64,000 nt of DNA from Halocatena marina (GCF_025913575.1 NZ_CP109785.1:2294001-2358000), one strand, 5' to 3'. Positions 18,779 to 27,905 are shown, counted from the stretch's first letter. Numbers and translations are program-made. Notes: generated from the letters alone by a model not told the origin.

Positions 18779-18945
18779 ACTCGCTCACTTGTTGTACGGG
18801 TAGTTAATTTGATTGTTCCTGTTTGTGCATTTCGTCCGACCATCGATAGTGAAAATTGAAAGTAGTGACAAATATTGCATAGATCCGTTATACAGAAGCT
18901 GTAGGTCGGATGGTCCGCTGTGGCTCGCTTTTGCAGGTTCGGCGG

Positions 18946-19980
18946 CTATTCGGTCGTCAGGCCTTCTGTTTCGACGCGCATGACAGCTTCACCATCAGGG
19001 AGATTTGGTGCGTCAACGAGCCGGACGACGCGTTTCGTGCCTTTGGAGTTGCGGAGATAGAGTCGAATGGTGGATTTGTGGCCGAGGATATTACCACCGA
19101 TGGGCTTTGTCGGGTCGCCGAAATACGAGTCAGGATTGCTTTGGACCTGATTCGTCACAAGGACTGCGGCGTTGTAGAGCACGGCAAGCCGCGAGAGGTC
19201 GTGGAGATGTCGGTTGAGCTTCTGCTGGCGTTGGGCAAGTGTGCCACGTCCGACGTATTCGGCACGAAAGTGGCCGGTGAGTGAGTCGACGCAGATCAGT
19301 CGAACCGGCCATTCGGTCTCTTCGTGTTCAGCTGCGATCTCACGCGCTTTCTCGACCAGTAACATCTGGTGATCCGAGTTGAATGCCTTGGCGACGTGTA
19401 TCTTGTCGAGCACTGCCTCGATGAGCAGATTCATCGCTGTCTCGTCGGTCGGATCGCCCGCAATGTCCCGTTGCTCCAGTAGGGCGGTGAGACGTTCCTC
19501 GGAGAGACCACGAACCATCTCCTCAATGCGTTCGGGGCGGAACGTGTCCTCGGAGTCGATGAAGACGGCCCGTCCGTCAAGGCCACCGTGCGCTTCAGGC
19601 AGTTGCGCGTTCACTGCGAGTTGGTGGGTCACCTGCGATTTTCCGACGCCGAATTCGCCGTACACTTCAGAAATCGACTGCGTTTCGATGCCACCCCCAA
19701 TGAGGTCGTCGACCTCCTCAACCAGCCAGCGGAGTGAGCCGATCTTCTCGCGGTGGTCGAGAATGCTCGTGCCGCTTTTGAACCCACCGACGTCAGCCGC
19801 CTCGCGCGCAGCGTTGATGATGGTTGCCGCTGTATTCTCGCCGATGTCTACTGTATTCGAGAGTTCGCTCGGGCTGGCGACCGCGATCCCCTGATACGAG
19901 TCAAAGCCCGACTCGATAAGTTTGTCAGCGGTCGCGGGACCGACACTCGGGAGACGCTCTAAGTCCGCGGTTGCTGCCAT
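18946..19980 (-). CDS. radA: DNA repair and recombination protein RadA
   Basis: 344 residues, archaeal RecA/Rad51 recombinase. The N-terminal helix-hairpin-helix domain (1-60, [16 protein letters not shown]) binds DNA; the core has Walker [10 protein letters not shown] (108-116), Walker [10 protein letters not shown] and the L1/L2 DNA loops, ending in a region with MRVETEGLT. No intein interrupts it. It carries out strand exchange in homologous recombination. A TATA-like CTTATC about 28 nt before the ATG (around 20005-20012, minus strand) suggests a leaderless transcript. Haloarchaeal RadA is essential for recombination and repair. Confidence 0.97.
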   Translation of the reverse strand: MAATADLERLPSVGPATADKLIESGFDSYQGIAVASPSELSNTVDIGENTAATIINAAREAADVGGFKSGTSILDHREKIGSLRWLVEEVDDLIGGGIETQSISEVYGEFGVGKSQVTHQLAVNAQLPEAHGGLDGRAVFIDSEDTFRPERIEEMVRGLSEERLTALLEQRDIAGDPTDETAMNLLIEAVLDKIHVAKAFNSDHQMLLVEKAREIAAEHEETEWPVRLICVDSLTGHFRAEYVGRGTLAQRQQKLNRHLHDLSRLAVLYNAAVLVTNQVQSNPDSYFGDPTKPIGGNILGHKSTIRLYLRNSKGTKRVVRLVDAPNLPDGEAVMRVETEGLTTE

Positions 19981-20374
19981 GCACTGAGAAAGGTTCTACA
20001 AGAAGATAAGCCAGCGTCAATAGCACCGTGAAAGTGATATCGGCCAGAATGAAATGGCCGAAAACGGAGCCTAAATCCATTATGAGCGGTGTTGAGATCA
20101 CTTTCAGTGGGTTGCTTACTGTCGCTTTTATCTGTCCTTCAATATATATTATATTTATATTTTAGTATAGAGAATTCACCTGTGTTCTCACAGACGGGAG
20201 CGTTCCGAGGACGAATCCTATGGCACTTGAATCAGCACGCAATCGGATCGGGAAACGACAGCCGCCGTGGATGATCCGTCTCACGACTGTCTCGGCTCTA
20301 CTACAGACTTCCACAGTGACCGACACCTGCACTCGACGACAACGGCTATGTGTGGCACGGTCGATGGTTTCGGT
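19981..20374. promoter_or_regulatory. 394-bp divergent promoter region radA / hisH
   Basis: Holds the radA promoter next to 20000 and a very AT-rich tract at 20138-20165 (mostly A and T over 28 bp) that may be the hisH promoter, leaving a leader of about 200 nt before hisH. No gene is visible on either strand. Confidence 0.45.
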
Positions 20375-21076
20375 GTGAATGTCACGATCATCGACTACGG
20401 CGTTGGAAACCTCCGAAGTCTCCAGCGCGGACTCGAACGCGCCGGTGCCGTGGTTTCGGTGTCCGACGATCCTGCGGTGATTTCGGACGCCGAATCTCTC
20501 GTTCTGCCCGGTGTTGGAGCCTTCGAAGAGTGTATGCGCAACTCCGAACCGTTTCACGACGTTCTCATCGAGAAGGCTGCCGATACGCCAATTCTCGGTA
20601 TCTGCGTCGGGCTTCAGCTCATGTTCACCGAGAGTACGGAAGGCGCACCTGAGGGCGAGGTCGTGGAGGGTCTCGATCTTCTCGACGGGCGCGTCGAGCG
20701 CCTCCCCGATTCGGTGAACGTTCCGCACATGGGTTGGAACGAACTCACGGCCAAGCGTGAACACCCGCTTGTAGGAGGGATCACAGACAACGTGGCCACA
20801 GCGACATCACAAACAGACGGAGCTGTCGATTCCGTCGATGACCCGTACGTCTACTTTGTCCACTCGTACTGCGCTGCGGTGAGTAAACAGACAGTTGCGT
20901 CGTGCGAGTACGGCCGTAAGTTTACTGCCGTCGCTGCGAACGAGGCAGGCAACGTCATGGGAACACAGTTCCACCCTGAAAAGTCGGGGGAAGCGGGACT
21001 CCGCATCCTCCAAAACTTCGTTACCTACGCTCGAAGCACCACCAATGGCGGTCAACGATTACCAACTGAGCATTGA
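20375..21076 (+). CDS. hisH: Imidazole glycerol phosphate synthase, glutaminase subunit HisH
   Basis: 233 residues from a GTG at 20375 that gives the standard start (V/M)NVTIIDYGVGNLRS; an ATG 27 nt upstream is an alternative. Class I amidotransferase: nucleophile Cys77 in GICVGLQLM, and the His-Glu pair in GTQFHPEKSG near the C-terminus. It supplies ammonia to HisF to make IGP and AICAR in histidine synthesis. A 20-residue acidic insert (around TSQTDGAVDSVDD) lies before the strand VYFVHSYC; such surface inserts are common in halophiles. No other his gene is nearby, as is usual for scattered haloarchaeal his genes. Confidence 0.95.
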   Translation: MNVTIIDYGVGNLRSLQRGLERAGAVVSVSDDPAVISDAESLVLPGVGAFEECMRNSEPFHDVLIEKAADTPILGICVGLQLMFTESTEGAPEGEVVEGLDLLDGRVERLPDSVNVPHMGWNELTAKREHPLVGGITDNVATATSQTDGAVDSVDDPYVYFVHSYCAAVSKQTVASCEYGRKFTAVAANEAGNVMGTQFHPEKSGEAGLRILQNFVTYARSTTNGGQRLPTEH

Positions 21077-21188
21077 TAGACGGTAAGAATACGCCAATAC
21101 TATCGATGACCCTGTAAGATCGGTCTGTTTGTACGATTAGTATCGATCCCGAGTTCTATTTAGTACATAGCAATTTTGGACAGCAACA

Positions 21189-21195
21189 TTTAATG
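21189..21195 (+). promoter_or_regulatory. TATA-like box upstream of the 70-residue gene
   Basis: TTTAATG-type sequence centred about 26 nt before the ATG at 21218; fits a leaderless transcript and supports that small gene. Confidence 0.45.
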
Positions 21196-21217
21196 TTCAA
21201 GAACCAATTTATTTTGT

Positions 21218-21430
21218 ATGCCAAACAATCCCACCACATTCACGGATGACGATGGAGAGAGCGTGACGGTTATGTTCTACGAAGGTGGGGAATTCCAAGA
21301 ACTTTTCCACGGCTCGGTCGACGAGCTATCGGACCGAATGGAACAACAGATAGCCACCGATCAACTCGGTTCACAGTCAGAGAGTAAGCTCGTGGTTTCG
21401 GGGCGAGATCGACAGTCATCCAACCAATAG
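21218..21430 (+). CDS. Small acidic protein, unknown function
   Basis: 70 residues, strongly acidic in the first half (FTDDDGESVTVMFYEGGEF), then a helix FHGSVDELSDRMEQQI and a polar tail. The composition is typical of halophile coding sequence, and a TATA-like box lies at the right distance. No cysteines, membrane segments or known motif. It stands alone between hisH and a DUF5802 gene. I do not recognise the family. Confidence 0.6.
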   Translation: MPNNPTTFTDDDGESVTVMFYEGGEFQELFHGSVDELSDRMEQQIATDQLGSQSESKLVVSGRDRQSSNQ

Positions 21431-21458
21431 GAGACGGATACGACGGATCGTCCGAGCA

Positions 21459-21496
21459 AGACACAGAGACACCGAGACACAGAGACACAGAGACAT
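21459..21496. repeat. Short tandem repeat of an 8-bp unit
   Basis: About five copies of AGAGACAC with single-base variation (21459-21496), directly after the 70-codon gene. It is non-coding and could act as a slippage-prone spacer or be simple drift. Confidence 0.75.
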
Positions 21497-21574
21497 AGAA
21501 CGATTAGTGATGGCTGTATGAGCGAATCAGCCAGACAGCTACCACACTCTGTCTCCACCAGTTCCAATGTCAGT

Positions 21575-21919
21575 CTAAATGCCCGCCGCAGCACCCATCT
21601 GCACGAGTTGGGCAGCATGATCAGCTTTCGCTAGCAGGACTTCGCGCAGGTTCGGCGGGGCTCGCAGACGCTCTTCGAGCATGGACTGTGGAACGGCCAG
21701 CGTTCGGTCAGGAATTCCGGATTCACCATGAACTGCGAGATGGCGAGTCCCGAGTTTCATGACGAGTGGATTATCGAGTCGTTCGACCCCAACACCAGAG
21801 GTATAGAGCTGCTCATTGACTTCCTCGTGCTGGTCGCGACGCATCACCGGACGGTCACCGTCGTACGGCTCGACGTACAGTCGACCGAAGTAGTACGCCC
21901 GAGAAAATGGTTCGAACAT
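21575..21919 (-). CDS. DUF5802 family protein
   Basis: 114 residues from the ATG at 21919 (MFEPFSRAYYFGRLYVEPYDGDRPVM); three codons earlier is another ATG. The motif FxxxYYxGRLYVEPxDGDRP, then RDQHEEVNEQLY and the segment HLAVHGESGIPDRTLAVP define a small, well-conserved haloarchaeal family known as DUF5802. Its role is not known. No membrane segments. Convergent with the upstream 70-codon gene; divergent from the DUF1405 gene. Confidence 0.82.
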   Translation of the reverse strand: MFEPFSRAYYFGRLYVEPYDGDRPVMRRDQHEEVNEQLYTSGVGVERLDNPLVMKLGTRHLAVHGESGIPDRTLAVPQSMLEERLRAPPNLREVLLAKADHAAQLVQMGAAAGI

Positions 21920-22051
21920 TCTTTCCACAGTAATATGTTAGTTATTCTCATTCATAAGTATTTGGCAGTACACTTATACAGACGCACAATCAGATAAGAC
22001 TCTGACAAAGGAGTCGACATCACTTTATTCAAAGAGCATCAGAAAGAGGAC

Positions 22052-22735
22052 ATGATACCGGAGCGATGGGCACAGTATTATCTCGGAAATCCCCCTAGTC
22101 TTGTCTGGTTGCTGTTTGCCAACATCGTTGGCGTACTCGTCGGCGTTCGGTATTACGTCGAAACGATGCCTACCGTATCCACATTCGCGTGGCCGCTCTA
22201 TGCCGACTCACCAACTGCCGTTTTTCTCGCTCTCTTGTCACTGACGACCCTCCTACCGAATCTCGGCTATCGGCTCCGAGACACACCGATGAATCTACCA
22301 CTAGCGTATCTACACACGCTGGCGTTCGTTTGGCTCGTCAAGTATGGGCTCTGGACAGCCCTCGTCCTTAACCTTCAGTTTTCGGCGTACTATCCCGAAC
22401 TCTGGGCGTACTTCGGCATTCTCATCACACATCTCCTCTTTGTCGGCGAAGCCTATCTCATCCCAAACTATGGAAAGACAACTCGGGGAGCACTCGTAGT
22501 TTCGCTGGTATTGTTACTCTTCAATGATTTTGTCGACTACTGGATTGGTGATTTTTTCGGATGTGTATTACTCAATTCAAACGGACTAGTCGGAAATGCT
22601 CTTGGTCGGTGTGATCTCTACCCACCCCTCCGTGTCGATCCCGGTGTTGTTTTGCCACTCCTAACTGTAGCGCTGTCAGTGCTTTCAGTCGCACTCGCAG
22701 CGCACTCATTTGACCGATTCAAACGGACTGTTTAG
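22052..22735 (+). CDS. DUF1405 integral membrane protein
   Basis: 227 residues with about six or seven hydrophobic helices. The start PPSLVWLLFANIVGVLVGVRYYVETM and the following AWPLYADSPTAVFLALLSL match DUF1405, an archaeal and Bacillus family of unknown role. A conserved NxxxxxxGxRYY block and PLYADSP loop are visible. Compared with other haloarchaeal members the length is normal (about 220). No partner gene is apparent. Confidence 0.85.
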   Translation: MIPERWAQYYLGNPPSLVWLLFANIVGVLVGVRYYVETMPTVSTFAWPLYADSPTAVFLALLSLTTLLPNLGYRLRDTPMNLPLAYLHTLAFVWLVKYGLWTALVLNLQFSAYYPELWAYFGILITHLLFVGEAYLIPNYGKTTRGALVVSLVLLLFNDFVDYWIGDFFGCVLLNSNGLVGNALGRCDLYPPLRVDPGVVLPLLTVALSVLSVALAAHSFDRFKRTV

Positions 22736-22796
22736 GCAAATTTAGCTAGCTATCTTCGACCGTTTATTCCGTGAACGGTGCGAACGGACGACTGTC

Positions 22797-22803
22797 CTTT
22801 TAA
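22797..22803 (+). promoter_or_regulatory. TATA-like box of the repeat-protein gene
   Basis: TTTTAAG centred about 27 nt before the ATG at 22828; this is the main reason for choosing that start over the upstream codon at 22804. Confidence 0.5.
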
Positions 22804-22827
22804 GTGTGGACGGAGACGAACAATCTA

Positions 22828-23835
22828 ATGGATCGTCGCCTCACCGTCATCATATTGGTGATTGCCGTAGTAGCGACTACTGGAGCGACGCTGAGCACGG
22901 CGACAAGTAGCCAAACACAGCCGGAAAATGACAATTCTTCAATGGGAACGGCTGTCTCGTCGTTCATGCAGGTCAGCGTAGTGGAAGCCGATAGCACCGT
23001 CGAGCGAGAGATGTGGAGGACAGCGTTCGAAAATGCCGACAACAAATCAGAACGGTCCGCACTGCTCGAACAACGCTCGAACCGGCTTTCACAGGAACTC
23101 TCATCGATTCGCAATCAGCGTAGCCAGCTCAATGGCGGGGAGAACGGCGTTGGTCAGGCCCGTAACGCTGCTCTTAGTGCTCGATTGAGTGAACTCCGTA
23201 AATCTATCAGTAATGCGAGCCGGACTGCAAACAAATCGAATGTGCGTTCTTCGAAGCTCTCGACACTTCGAAAGGAGGCGTGCACTGTTAACGTATCAAA
23301 CGCATCCACAACCGTCGATGTCTCTCCGGGCGGTAGTTCGGAACTAAATTGTCCACCAGGACTGTCCAACGGAAATGGTACCGCTGGAAACAACACGACG
23401 GAAACGCCCACCAACGGAAGTGGGAACGGCACCGTCGGAAACAACACGACGGAAACGCCCACTAACGGAAGCGAAAACGGAACTGTCGGAAACAACACAA
23501 CGGAAACGCCCACTAACGGAAGCGGAAACGGAACTGTCGGAAACAACACGACGGAAACGCCTGGAACGGAGACACCACAGGATCCCAACAATCAGACAGA
23601 AACGCCAACAGAGGATCCAACAGGAACGGAGACACCACAAGAGACCGAGACACCGCCAGCCGGGACAGACACGCCAACGGCAGCACCCACGATTACAGAT
23701 AATAATACGAGTTCGATAGACACACCGATTCGGATCACAACGACAGCAGAGAATAGCGGTATCAGTCTGTTGAACGTCGATTCACGTAAGACACACATGG
23801 CGAATCAGAGACCGAGACTCCAACGAAACCACTAG
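22828..23835 (+). CDS. Secreted Thr/Asn-rich repeat protein (DUF7096-like)
   Basis: 335 residues from 22828. The N-terminus MDRRLTVIILVIAVVATTGA is a signal peptide; a coiled-coil-like region (about 50-130, ALLEQRSNRLSQEL) follows, then 17-residue tandem repeats GNNTTETPTNGSGNGTV (three full and one partial copy), and a T/P/E-rich stalk. The repeats have many N-x-T sequons, so the protein is probably heavily glycosylated at the surface. The arrangement (signal, coil with LLEQRxxRLS, low-complexity stalk) followed by an ArsR-type regulator resembles haloarchaeal DUF7096 proteins. The stop at 23835 may be premature: another frame after 23790 continues the same T/E/P-rich style for about 16 codons (GESETETPTKP), suggesting a late frameshift. 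Confidence 0.7.
   Translation: MDRRLTVIILVIAVVATTGATLSTATSSQTQPENDNSSMGTAVSSFMQVSVVEADSTVEREMWRTAFENADNKSERSALLEQRSNRLSQELSSIRNQRSQLNGGENGVGQARNAALSARLSELRKSISNASRTANKSNVRSSKLSTLRKEACTVNVSNASTTVDVSPGGSSELNCPPGLSNGNGTAGNNTTETPTNGSGNGTVGNNTTETPTNGSENGTVGNNTTETPTNGSGNGTVGNNTTETPGTETPQDPNNQTETPTEDPTGTETPQETETPPAGTDTPTAAPTITDNNTSSIDTPIRITTTAENSGISLLNVDSRKTHMANQRPRLQRNH
23386..23565 (+). repeat. 51-bp tandem repeats inside the secreted protein gene
   Basis: Units start at 23386, 23437 and 23488, with a partial fourth at 23539; each full unit is 51 bp and encodes GNNTTETPTNGS(G/E)NGTV. Differences between copies are few and mostly silent, so the array looks recently amplified and probably varies between strains. 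Confidence 0.9.
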
Positions 23836-23890
23836 CCGACGGTCGGTGAGAGCGTCACGGTTTTCACTACGTATCGCTTACCTCAGGTTA

Positions 23891-24571
23891 ATGGACTCCG
23901 CCGCGCTGCTCGACCTGTTGGGCAACGAGAATCGCCGGCGCATTCTCAGGCTTCTCGCGCGAAAGCCGTGCTATGTCACCGAAATCAGCGAATATCTCGG
24001 TGTCAGCCCAAAGGCCGTCATCGATCACCTGCGCAAGCTTGAGGAAGCCGGATTAGTCGAGTCTCGCGTCGACGACCAGCGAAGAAAATATTTCTCGATC
24101 GCCCGGAACCTCCGTCTCGAAGTAAATGTCTCTCCCTACGGATTCGGTACGAAAAGCGCCTATCCGGCCAGCCGAGGATTGGATATGACTCGGTGTCGAT
24201 ACCTCTCTATCGATATCGCCAACCCGGATCAAGCGGCCGAACTGGCCGAGCTCGCTCACGAACTGAAACGATTAGAAGATCTCTCTAGTGAGCTATCGCT
24301 AGCCCAACGGTGGGTTCAAGGGCGACTGACAGAAGTGATGGATGGTATTTCCCGCCGGATCCACGACGAACCGACGCTTGGAGCGCCGGAAGGCGATGAT
24401 GCTCGCTTCTACGCCGAAGTGTTGTCCGCGCTCGCCAACGGTGCAGACCATATCGAGCAGATCAGCCACAACGTTGATGCATCACCAGAACTCGTCGAAG
24501 ATGCGCTTCTCCATCTCGCTCAACACGGCGTCATCGAACGTGAGGACAGTCGCTGGCGCTTGGTCGAGTGA
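23891..24571 (+). CDS. ArsR-family winged-helix transcriptional regulator
   Basis: 226 residues from the ATG at 23891 (MDSAALLDLLGNENRRRILRLLA); upstream codons to 23846 overlap the gap and are unlikely. Residues 1-80 form a classic ArsR winged helix (LLGNENRRRIL, YVTEISEYLGVSPKAVIDHLRKLEEAGLV, RRKYFSI). No Cys pair of a metal site is seen in the recognition helix. The middle has a helical region (ELAHELKRLEDLSSELS) and the C-terminus a second HTH-like segment (EQISHNVDASPELVEDALLHLAQHGVIERE). It follows the repeat protein gene by 56 bp, so it may control or be cotranscribed with it; ligand unknown. Confidence 0.85.
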   Translation: MDSAALLDLLGNENRRRILRLLARKPCYVTEISEYLGVSPKAVIDHLRKLEEAGLVESRVDDQRRKYFSIARNLRLEVNVSPYGFGTKSAYPASRGLDMTRCRYLSIDIANPDQAAELAELAHELKRLEDLSSELSLAQRWVQGRLTEVMDGISRRIHDEPTLGAPEGDDARFYAEVLSALANGADHIEQISHNVDASPELVEDALLHLAQHGVIEREDSRWRLVE

Positions 24572-24580
24572 TCATCAATC

Positions 24581-25033
24581 TCACTCAATCTCTTTTGTCA
24601 GTCCGCCTCGAAGATCTCGGCCGAAGTAGTAGCCGAGAAGCGCGACGACCGCACCGATTGCCGCTCCTGCACCGACGAATTCGATTCCGAAACGACCGAC
24701 TACGGCGAGCGTAAGATAGTTCGAAAGCATGCTCGCGCCTGAGGCTACTGCGCCTGCAAGACCGACTTCGAGATATCGCCGCTCGCTACTGAATCCTCCA
24801 AGCGCGAACGCGACACCGAAGACACCGATGAGACCGGTTGCGGGGATGATTGGGATGGCTCCAGCAATGAACAGCGCAATTGTGGTAAGGACGAGAGAAA
24901 CAAGAAAATACCGCGGAGAGAACATCTGGCGGGCGGTATCGACGGCGCGAGTGCGGCGGGACGCAGACTTCGTTTCGGGCTGAGTGGAGGTCTCCTCTTC
25001 TACCTCGCGGAGGAGTTCGTCGGTGCGACTCAT
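24581..25033 (-). CDS. Haloarchaeal membrane protein, unknown function
   Basis: 150 residues from the ATG at 25033 (MSRTDELLREVEEE); the open frame to 25093 is poorly coding. A cytoplasmic acidic and basic N-terminus of about 50 residues precedes three or four hydrophobic helices (FSPRYFLVSLVLTTIALFIAGA, then GLIGVFGVAFALGGF, YLTLAVVGRFGIEF and AAIGAVVALLGYYFG). Its gene ends convergent with the ArsR gene. I do not recognise a named family. Confidence 0.65.
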   Translation of the reverse strand: MSRTDELLREVEEETSTQPETKSASRRTRAVDTARQMFSPRYFLVSLVLTTIALFIAGAIPIIPATGLIGVFGVAFALGGFSSERRYLEVGLAGAVASGASMLSNYLTLAVVGRFGIEFVGAGAAIGAVVALLGYYFGRDLRGGLTKEIE

Positions 25034-25202
25034 GGACGAAGACACGAGTCGAAGATATATTTCCTTTGTCCCGAGTGCAGCGTCTCGGCCCATAGCGCAG
25101 TCGAATGGAAAGCGTTGGAGTGAGGAGTGGTATCGAAAAATGAATCCAAAACGAGAGAGCGAGGAACGATAGTATTGAGGTTATCGATCCCAGAGATGCA
25201 CT

Positions 25203-26447
25203 ATGGACTCAGGGGACCGCATTCGCGTCGAGCGTAGTGGTGAGCAGTACGAGGGAGTTTGTATGCCCTCGACAACGGAAGATCACGTCGTCTTGAAGCT
25301 CGATGGCGGGTACAACATCGGTATCGAGCGTGAAGAGAGCCACGTCGAAGTGCTCGATTCGGGCGTCTACGACATCGATAGCGAAGTTGATGGTGATGAA
25401 TCATCCGTCGTCGAGATCGATCCCGACCTCCCGACAATCTCGCTCATCTCTACGGGTGGAACCATCGCGTCGACCGTCGATTACCGGACCGGTGCAGTCA
25501 CGTCTCAGTTCGACGCTGAGGACGTATTGCGTGCAGTGCCGGATCTGGCTGGACGGGCCAACTATCGGGGACGGGTCGTTGCCAATATTCTGAGCGAGAA
25601 TATGACGCCCGAGATCTGGCAGGATCTTGCGTGGGCCGTCCACGATGAGATCGAGAACGGCGCGGACGGCGTCGTTGTCATGCACGGCACGGACACGATG
25701 CAGTACACTGCGTCTGCGCTTGCGTTCATGCTCGATACACCCGTTCCGATCGTTTTTACTGGCAGCCAGCGCTCTGCGGACCGACCATCCAGCGACAACG
25801 TGATGAACGCAGTCTGTGCGGTTGAGGCGGCCATGTCCGACTGCGCCGAGGTGTTGGTGTGTATGCACGCGACCGAGAATGATACGAGGTGTGCGCTTCA
25901 CCGAGGGACCCGTGTCCGGAAGGATCACACCTCGCGCCGGAATGCTTTCGAAACGATTGGAAACGAACCGCTTGGTGAGGTAGAGTATGCGACCGAGACC
26001 GTCACATTCCAGCAGCCGTACGACGAACGAGGATCGACCACGCTCGATATCGCTCCCGATCTCGAAACCGATGTCGAGTTGCTCAAGAGCACACCCGGTA
26101 TGGATGGAGCGTTTCTCGATCTCTGTGACGGAAAGGCAGGGATTGTCATCGAAGGAACAGGGCTCGGACACATCAATACAAAGTTCATCGATCACATTGC
26201 GCGACTGACCGACGACGGCACAGCGGTCGTGATGACGAGTCAGTGTCTCGATGGGCGGGTTTGCGATCGCGTCTACGATACGGGACGCGATCTACTCGAA
26301 GCGGGCGTTATCGAGGGTGAAACCATGCTCCCCGGTACCGCGATGGTGAAACTGATGTGGACACTCGCCAACCGCTCGTCCGTACGAGAAACGATGCAAA
26401 CATCGCTCGCAGGAGAGATAACCGAGCGATCAGTACCGTGGACGTGA
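25203..26447 (+). CDS. gatD: Glu-tRNA(Gln) amidotransferase subunit D
   Basis: 414 residues. The N-terminal 70 residues form the GatD-specific beta-barrel (RIRVERSGEQYEGVCMP). An L-asparaginase-type domain follows with STGGTIAST (first catalytic Thr) and MHGTDTMQYTASAL (second Thr and Asp), plus the family RKDHTSRRNAF region. With GatE (not in this window) it makes Gln-tRNA(Gln) by transamidation of Glu-tRNA(Gln), the archaeal-only route. The next gene begins inside its stop codon. Confidence 0.96.
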   Translation: MDSGDRIRVERSGEQYEGVCMPSTTEDHVVLKLDGGYNIGIEREESHVEVLDSGVYDIDSEVDGDESSVVEIDPDLPTISLISTGGTIASTVDYRTGAVTSQFDAEDVLRAVPDLAGRANYRGRVVANILSENMTPEIWQDLAWAVHDEIENGADGVVVMHGTDTMQYTASALAFMLDTPVPIVFTGSQRSADRPSSDNVMNAVCAVEAAMSDCAEVLVCMHATENDTRCALHRGTRVRKDHTSRRNAFETIGNEPLGEVEYATETVTFQQPYDERGSTTLDIAPDLETDVELLKSTPGMDGAFLDLCDGKAGIVIEGTGLGHINTKFIDHIARLTDDGTAVVMTSQCLDGRVCDRVYDTGRDLLEAGVIEGETMLPGTAMVKLMWTLANRSSVRETMQTSLAGEITERSVPWT

Positions 26448-27433
26448 ACAGCGTGAGCAGCGTGAACCACCAACTAACCATTAGGCCGGTACGAGCAGAC
26501 GACTACGAACAAGTCGCGGCGTTTACTCGAAACACGTGGGAAGAGCGAGACAGCAGCGATTACATTCCACACGTCTTTCACGATTGGATCGCCGACGACG
26601 GCGGTCAAAAACGAACAGTTGTTGCCGACGCCGGTGAGGAGATCGCTGGTATCTGTCAGGCAGTCATGCTCTCATCACACGAGGCATGGGCGCAGGGAAT
26701 GCGCGTCAATCCGGCGTTTCGTGGACAAGGCGTGAGTTCCGCTCTCAACGAGGCGCTCTTTGTGTGGGCGAGCGAACAGGGCGCAACCGTCTGCCGGAAC
26801 ATGGTGTTCTCGTGGAACGCCGCCGGGCTCGGTGGATCACGCAGTGTTGGTTTCGAACCGATCACGGAGTTCCGGTGGGCGCATCCAACACCCGAACAAG
26901 ATCCAGATCAAGATCCAGAACCCGAAGCCAGTACTGTGACTGGCGCTCCTTTCGCTATCTCATCGGAATTGCGTGTCGAATCTGATCCTGCTGTGGCGTG
27001 GAGCTATTGGACGGACAGTGCTGCTCGTGAGCATCTCGGTGGGTTGGCGCTCGATTTGGACGAGTCGTGGGCTCTCTCTGAACTCACGAGAGCAAATCTC
27101 AGCCGTGCGGCGGACGAGACGTCTGTGTTCGCTGTCGTGGGGGATGAAGTGCGTGGAATGGCGTACCGAACCCGAACCTACGAACGAGAGAACGACGATG
27201 GAAAAACGGAGCTGTTTGCCGAGTACGGCGTCGGTGCGTGGGACGATCTTGCGGCTGCACGATCACTATTTGCTGCGATTAGCGCTGACGCTGCCGACGT
27301 GCAAGCCGACCGCACGCGTGTTCTCATCCCTGAGACAGTACAGTACGTCTCTGATGCAGCGTGGCTTCGGGCCGGAATCAGCGATGAGCCGGATTTCGTC
27401 CTCGGAGCCGATCTGAGCGCACATAGGTTCTGA
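26444..27433 (+). CDS. GNAT-family N-acetyltransferase, two-domain
   Basis: 329 residues from a GTG at 26444 that overlaps the gatD stop by 4 bp (GTGA); later GTG codons at 26453 and 26462 are other options. The N-terminal GNAT domain begins LTIRPVRADDYEQVAAFTRNTW and has the acetyl-CoA loop RVNPAFRGQGVSSAL. A short PEQDPDQDPEPEAS linker, coded by near-identical GATCCAGA copies, leads to a second, more divergent half. Similar two-part acetyltransferases are common in haloarchaea. Coupling with gatD suggests cotranscription, not a shared pathway. Confidence 0.82.
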   Translation: MNSVSSVNHQLTIRPVRADDYEQVAAFTRNTWEERDSSDYIPHVFHDWIADDGGQKRTVVADAGEEIAGICQAVMLSSHEAWAQGMRVNPAFRGQGVSSALNEALFVWASEQGATVCRNMVFSWNAAGLGGSRSVGFEPITEFRWAHPTPEQDPDQDPEPEASTVTGAPFAISSELRVESDPAVAWSYWTDSAAREHLGGLALDLDESWALSELTRANLSRAADETSVFAVVGDEVRGMAYRTRTYERENDDGKTELFAEYGVGAWDDLAAARSLFAAISADAADVQADRTRVLIPETVQYVSDAAWLRAGISDEPDFVLGADLSAHRF

Positions 27434-27474
27434 CTACCGTTCTCAGTCGCGTCACTTCACCAGTCAACTGTCAG

Positions 27475-27483
27475 GTTTTAACT
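27475..27483 (+). promoter_or_regulatory. TATA-like box of the first thioesterase gene
   Basis: GTTTTAACT centred about 27 nt before the ATG at 27507, matching a leaderless promoter. Confidence 0.5.
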
Positions 27484-27506
27484 CACCGGCCTCTGAACCT
27501 ACGGAC

Positions 27507-27890
27507 ATGGATGTCGAAGCGTTCTTCGAGGAGATGCCGTTTGCGAAACTGCTCGGTATTGAGGTGACGGAAACGAACGACGGACACGCAGAAGGATGGA
27601 TCGAGATGCGCGAGGACCTTTCGTGGAACCAAGATCGGGTTATGGCCCACGGTGGAGTGACGTTCACACTCGCTGACACTGTCGGTGGGGCCGCGCTCGT
27701 CTCTCTCGTTGACCAACCTGTCCCGACCATCGACATGCGAATCGATTACCTGAGCGCTGGCACTGGTGATCTCCACGCGGTGGCTGATGTCGTTCGATGC
27801 GGGAGCGATGTCGGCGTGGTCGATGTCGATGTCTACGCCGAAGACGACACACACCTCGCGGACGCACGAGGAGTGTACAAAACAGGATAA
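27507..27890 (+). CDS. PaaI-family hotdog thioesterase
   Basis: 127 residues. The hotdog motif MAHGGVTFTLADTVGG (46-61) with His48-Gly-Gly is the PaaI signature and supplies the catalytic loop; the N-terminus PFAKLLGIEV and the segment MRIDYLSAG complete the fold. It would hydrolyse acyl-CoA thioesters, as a tetramer typical of the family. A paaK-like ligase lies 6.3 kb away, too far to prove a pathway. The companion LLM oxidoreductase is convergent (15-bp gap). A second thioesterase gene at 29896 is only distantly similar. Confidence 0.88.
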   Translation: MDVEAFFEEMPFAKLLGIEVTETNDGHAEGWIEMREDLSWNQDRVMAHGGVTFTLADTVGGAALVSLVDQPVPTIDMRIDYLSAGTGDLHAVADVVRCGSDVGVVDVDVYAEDDTHLADARGVYKTG

Positions 27891-27905
27891 CGCCGTCTTC
27901 TTGTT

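Noticed and set aside
21459..21496. CRISPR-like repeat
   Set aside because: The 8-bp units follow each other directly without spacers; this is a simple tandem repeat.
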